From: Ornithinibacillus californiensis
Lineage (GTDB): Bacteria; Bacillota; Bacilli; Bacillales; Amphibacillaceae
Assembly: GCF_001038485.1 (NCBI RefSeq)
Contig: NZ_LDUE01000063.1
Location: forward strand, 62,001-126,000
Reading direction: 5' to 3'
DNA: 64,000 nt
Every line of letters starts with the position of its first letter. Positions within the stretch are counted from its first letter, which is position 1. Of this stretch, positions 60,899 to 64,000 are shown in pieces. A program made the position numbers and the translations under genes. The notes beneath the pieces were generated by a model. That model had not been told where the DNA came from, did not search any database, and saw only the letters and a program-made list of their open reading frames with translations.

Positions 60899-62110
60899 AT
60901 GAGTAATCAAAATAAGATTTGGACAAAGGATTTTATCAATATCTCATTGATACAATTCATTGTGTTTATTGGGTTTTATACATTACTTACAACACTACCA
61001 ATATACGTTATAGAGGATTTAGGGGGTACAGAAGCACAGGGTGGTTTAGTTGTAACAATCATGTTAATTGCAGCTATTATCATGAGGCCAATCTCAGGAG
61101 GGATTATTGAAAAGTTTGGTAAGAAGAGAACGTTACTATGGAGCACGGGCTTGTTTACAGGCACCATGTTTTTTTATTTTTTCATTGAAAGTTTCACTGG
61201 TATTATGGTTCTTCGTTTTATACATGGGTTATCATTTGGAGTGTTAACTACGGTTGCTAGTGCAATTGCAGCAGATGTAGTACCGAATGCAAGAAAAGGA
61301 GCAGGTTTAGGTTATTTTGCTATGGCAACCAATATCGCGATGGTAGTCGGCCCATTCTTAGGTTTAACCTTAATTCAGTTTGTTTCCTATAAAATGTTAT
61401 TCATGATTATTAGTTTTGTCGCTGTAATTGGTGTCCTTTGTTCTGTACAAGTGAAAGTTCCACATGTCACTAGTAATCCATTTAGCAACGTGAAAAAGAA
61501 ATTTTCTATTCAATCTTTAATAGAAGTGAGGGCATTACCCATTGCCTTCATTAGTTTATTTGTGGGAATAGCTTATTCGAGTATTCTTTCTTATGTAAGT
61601 GTTTTTGCGAATGCAAGTGGTTTAGCCCATGTCGCAAGCTACTTCTTTGTCGTCTTTGCAATAGTAATGATTTTAGCAAGACCCTCATTTGGTCAATTAT
61701 TTGATGTGAAAGGACCAAAATATGTTATTATTCCATGCTTATTAATTTTTAGTATTGGATTAGTTATGCTAAGTTTCTCTGGTGATTCTGCTTGGTTATT
61801 CTTAATAGCTGCCGGGGTCATTGGTCTTGGTAGTGGTTCTTTACTCCCTAGTTTTCAAACGATGTGTATCCAAGCTGGTGGTCCCGGTAGAAGCGGTCAT
61901 TCCACAGCTACCTTCTATATTTTTTGGGACATAGGAATTGCTACAGGATCTTACGTACTTGGCATGATCGTAGCAATGTTTAACTTCCAAGTATTATATA
62001 TTGTATGTGCCGTATTATTAGTCTTTGTAGTAGGCATGTTTATCATCCAGCAATCATGGCATGGAAAAAAAACTCCTGTACAACAGCAGATTCCAGCAGA
62101 GAATATGTAA
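60899..62110 (+). CDS. MFS transporter
   Basis: A 403-residue major facilitator with 12 hydrophobic segments, motif A-like GGIIEKFGKKRTLLW after helix 2, and the proline/glycine motif in helix 5 (ATNIAMVVGPFLGL). It belongs to the DHA1-type drug exporter group, YwoG/YttB-like in appearance. Operon with the MarR gene; substrate is probably the MarR ligand. Terminator after. Confidence 0.85.
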   Translation: MSNQNKIWTKDFINISLIQFIVFIGFYTLLTTLPIYVIEDLGGTEAQGGLVVTIMLIAAIIMRPISGGIIEKFGKKRTLLWSTGLFTGTMFFYFFIESFTGIMVLRFIHGLSFGVLTTVASAIAADVVPNARKGAGLGYFAMATNIAMVVGPFLGLTLIQFVSYKMLFMIISFVAVIGVLCSVQVKVPHVTSNPFSNVKKKFSIQSLIEVRALPIAFISLFVGIAYSSILSYVSVFANASGLAHVASYFFVVFAIVMILARPSFGQLFDVKGPKYVIIPCLLIFSIGLVMLSFSGDSAWLFLIAAGVIGLGSGSLLPSFQTMCIQAGGPGRSGHSTATFYIFWDIGIATGSYVLGMIVAMFNFQVLYIVCAVLLVFVVGMFIIQQSWHGKKTPVQQQIPAENM

Positions 62111-62137
62111 TAAAACTTGGTATCAGTCTCTAGACCG

Positions 62138-62168
62138 AAAATCCCTACAGTGATAGTAGGGATTTTTT
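62138..62168 (+). terminator. Terminator
   Basis: AAAATCCCTAC and GTAGGGATTTT stem followed by TTTTTT. Confidence 0.85.
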
Positions 62169-62250
62169 GTGCTTAAAAATCGGTCGCGGTCCCGAGGTTG
62201 AAATGATTCAAAGTGTATATGATAGAAGTAAGAAAACAAAGGAGGAATTT

Positions 62251-62418
62251 ATGATGAATGTTGAAATAAATAGAATGGTAACTGAAGGAAGAATGCAAGA
62301 GATGAGGGACTATGCTTTTCAGGCGAATACTGTTATTCGAAAAAAATCTAGTAAAAAAACGAAGAAGTTAGCACATGGTAAGCGTTATAACCCATTAATT
62401 CAGAAAAAAATAGGATAA
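62251..62418 (+). CDS. Small basic hypothetical protein (55 aa)
   Basis: A 55-residue protein; the last half is Lys-rich (VIRKKSSKKTKKLAHGKRYN). GGAGG at 62241-62245 fits ATG 62251 or the adjacent ATG 62254. A terminator overlaps the stop. Family unknown. Confidence 0.55.
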   Translation: MMNVEINRMVTEGRMQEMRDYAFQANTVIRKKSSKKTKKLAHGKRYNPLIQKKIG

Positions 62419-62445
62419 AACTCCTTTTCATGAGGAGTTTTATCT
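62417..62445 (+). terminator. Terminator
   Basis: AAAACTCCT and AGGAGTTTT arms, then ATCTATTTC. Confidence 0.7.
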
Positions 62446-62518
62446 ATTTCTAGTAATATTATGGAAAGTACTAACTATATTTTAGTAAAAGTCTATAAAT
62501 ATAGTTAGGGGGATATTT

Positions 62519-62728
62519 ATGTTGATCGTAGTATTAGTATTACTGCTAGCAATAGGCATAAGAGCTATGATATATGGAGGAAAAAATATCATAAAGAGTA
62601 TTGGGTTTTGGCTAGGAGGTCTAGTAACTATATTTACTTTTATGTTTGTTTTAATTTCCATGTACTTTATGACAGGTGCGGAGAGTGAGCCATATATTCT
62701 AAAAGAAGATGTTCAGATTACAGAATAG
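62519..62728 (+). CDS. Small two-helix membrane protein (69 aa)
   Basis: A 69-residue protein with two hydrophobic segments (about 2-16 and 29-50) and a short acidic C-terminal tail (EPYILKEDVQITE). Ribosome site GGGGG. Family unknown. Confidence 0.55.
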   Translation: MLIVVLVLLLAIGIRAMIYGGKNIIKSIGFWLGGLVTIFTFMFVLISMYFMTGAESEPYILKEDVQITE

Positions 62729-62810
62729 TAAATCGATGGAGTTTGCACCTTGTTAATATTAAGTCTGTAATTCATAATGTAATTACTAGGTGAAGAAAGG
62801 GGCTGTATCG

Positions 62811-63675
62811 ATGAGAACAGCATTAGTATTCGGAGGTACTAGATTTTTTTGGAGTGGACTTGATTGAAAAATTACTAGAAAATGGTGTGAAAGTAACTGT
62901 AGCTACACGTCAAACTAGTGAGGATTCATTTGGAGATAGAGTGGAACGATTAAAGGTTGATCGTTTTGATGAAGTTTCTATCCGAGAGGCTGTTGAAGGG
63001 AAATTTTGGGATGTTGTTTTTGATCAATTATGCTTCTCATCCAATGATGCGGAAATGATAGCAAACACATTAGAAGGAAAAATGAAGCGTTATGTGTTCA
63101 CATCTACTTTATCCGTTTATGATTATGGTGAAAATATGGCGGAAGAAGTATTTGACCCGTATACATACGATTTGAAAATGGTTGATCGCCAGGAAGTAAC
63201 GTATCAGGAGGGAAAAAGACAAGCTGAAAGCTATTTTTTCCAAAAAGCAACATTTCCTGTAGTGGCTATGCGAATTCCAATTGTACTTGGTGAGCAAGAT
63301 TATACCGAGAGATTGTTACACTATGTAAAAAGTGCACAAGAAGGAAAGAAAGTGTACTTTCCAAATCCAAAAGCAGAAATGTGTTTTGTACATCAACAAG
63401 AAGCTGGGGAATTCTTGGCTTGGGTAGCTGAAACTGATTTCGTGGGACCGATCAATGTTTGTGCTAATGGTGTTATTACGATGGAGTATTTAATGAATCT
63501 TATTTCTGAAATTACTAGAAATGAAGTTGTGATAACTTCTGAAGAGAAGCTTGAGTCTCCTTATGCAATCAGTGTAACATGGACATTAAGTAATGAGAGA
63601 GCAACCCGACTAGGTTATGAGTTTACTAATCTTACTAACTGGTTACCGGGATTGATTACTTATTTAGCAAAATAA
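62811..63675 (+). pseudogene. NAD-dependent epimerase-like gene with a frameshift
   Basis: ATG 62811 behind AAAGGGG reads MRTALVFGGTRFF (the Rossmann GGTRFFG start), then a run of seven T (62834-62840) shifts the frame and a TGA follows within seven codons. With six T the frame would read on as GVDLIEKLLENGVKVTVATR and continue to TAA 63675, a ~287-residue extended-SDR protein with FTSTLSVYDYG, KRQAESYF, MRIPIVLGEQDY. The downstream part has its own GTG at 62854 but no ribosome site. Either a true mutation or a slippage/sequencing matter at the T-run. Confidence 0.8.
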
Positions 63676-63690
63676 ACGAAGACATTATAT

Positions 63691-63730
63691 AAGCGATTGA
63701 ACTAGCTCTTCACTAGTTCAATCGCTTTCG
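63691..63730. terminator. Bidirectional terminator
   Basis: AAGCGATTGAACTAG and CTAGTTCAATCGCTT, 15-bp perfect stem, between convergent genes. Confidence 0.85.
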
Positions 63731-63732
63731 TA

Positions 63733-64000
63733 TTAGGACAAAAATTTGCGCATCACTTCTAGATAAACTTCTGGCTCTTCTATATAAGGCATATGCGCGC
63801 TATTCTCGAAAATATGTAACTTACTATTTGATGTAAGATTACTAAAATATTCTGTCGATTCCGGTGTGGCTTCATCGAAGCGACCGCATGTGTAAAGGGT
63901 TGGAACATCAATCTTGTGAAGTTCTTTTGTACAATCAAAGTCCTTTAAATTACCTGCTACATGAAACTCTGATGCGCCCCACATGATATTATAAACTTCA
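63733..64000 (-). CDS. Prolyl iminopeptidase-like α/β hydrolase, 5' part outside window
   Basis: The frame is open to the window edge and shows the C-terminal ~88 residues of an α/β hydrolase: YNIMWGASEF (typical of prolyl iminopeptidases), VPTLYTCGRFDEATP with the catalytic Asp, and NSAHMPYIEEP with the catalytic His. The nucleophile Ser lies beyond base 64000. An ATG at 63984 is internal, not the start. Confidence 0.8.
   Translation of the reverse strand, partial: EVYNIMWGASEFHVAGNLKDFDCTKELHKIDVPTLYTCGRFDEATPESTEYFSNLTSNSKLHIFENSAHMPYIEEPEVYLEVMRKFLS

Overview
The window looks like chromosome from a low-GC, spore-forming Bacillota (Bacillaceae; the Oceanobacillus/Ornithinibacillus/Virgibacillus type is my inference). 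Support: AT-rich DNA with strong AGGAGG ribosome sites and frequent GTG/TTG starts, a T-box leader on argS, gamma-SASP-like small proteins, a LysM cell wall hydrolase of the germination type, HelD, YfmM-type ABC-F, and a structured intergenic repeat of the kind common in Bacillus relatives. No rRNA, tRNA, CRISPR array or prophage was seen.

1-7,240: a minus-strand operon of two ABC permeases, an ATPase and a lipoprotein (cut by the window edge); a decayed Crp-family (ArcR-like) pseudogene; a histidine phosphatase, a GNAT and a VOC gene; a Crp/Fnr regulator with four cysteines. 7,400-15,360: HesB-like protein, SASP-like peptide, mvaS, RNase H-like protein, AraC/GyrI-like regulator, helD, SLAP-domain protein, nucleotidyltransferase, OsmC. 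15,370-20,920: CBO0543 membrane proteins (one a fragment), a TetR-controlled SMR pair, an ECF sigma factor with a VOC partner, a cell wall hydrolase, a b561-like membrane protein. 20,930-25,210: T-box and argS, trhA, a 355-bp structured repeat, and a DUF72 gene broken by an in-frame TAG. 25,300-36,850: methyltransferase, alkyltransferase-like protein, VanW, LuxR regulator, hydroxyacyl-CoA dehydrogenase, yfmM, DegV, DinB, a ribbon-helix-helix/metallophosphoesterase pair, a sigma/anti-sigma pair, glycerate kinase. 37,050-43,320: two MerR-TipAS regulators with 19-bp-spaced promoters near membrane genes, and a three-gene ABC-2 exporter. 43,450-48,170: small proteins, two Nudix hydrolases and an insertion element (large zinc-finger transposase plus small partner) inside a region bracketed by an imperfect inverted repeat. 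48,170-55,040: ArsR regulator, STM3941-type protein, SDR, MscS channel, DUF1292, AlaX editing protein, DMT exporter.

55,270-60,240 is the most interesting part. It holds an isolated two-gene proton-channel operon resembling ZorA/ZorB (MotA/TolQ-type channel with a ~400-residue helical tail, plus a MotB/OmpA-type protein) without any Zorya effector gene beside it. About 1.6 kb further on is a 275-residue protein that, by eye, is collinear with the second half of FtsZ. It keeps the T7-loop NxDxxD residues but lacks the GTP-binding half. The window ends with a MarR/MFS pair with a perfect palindromic operator, a frameshifted epimerase-like gene and part of a prolyl iminopeptidase-like gene.

All family names come from reading motifs; no database search was run.
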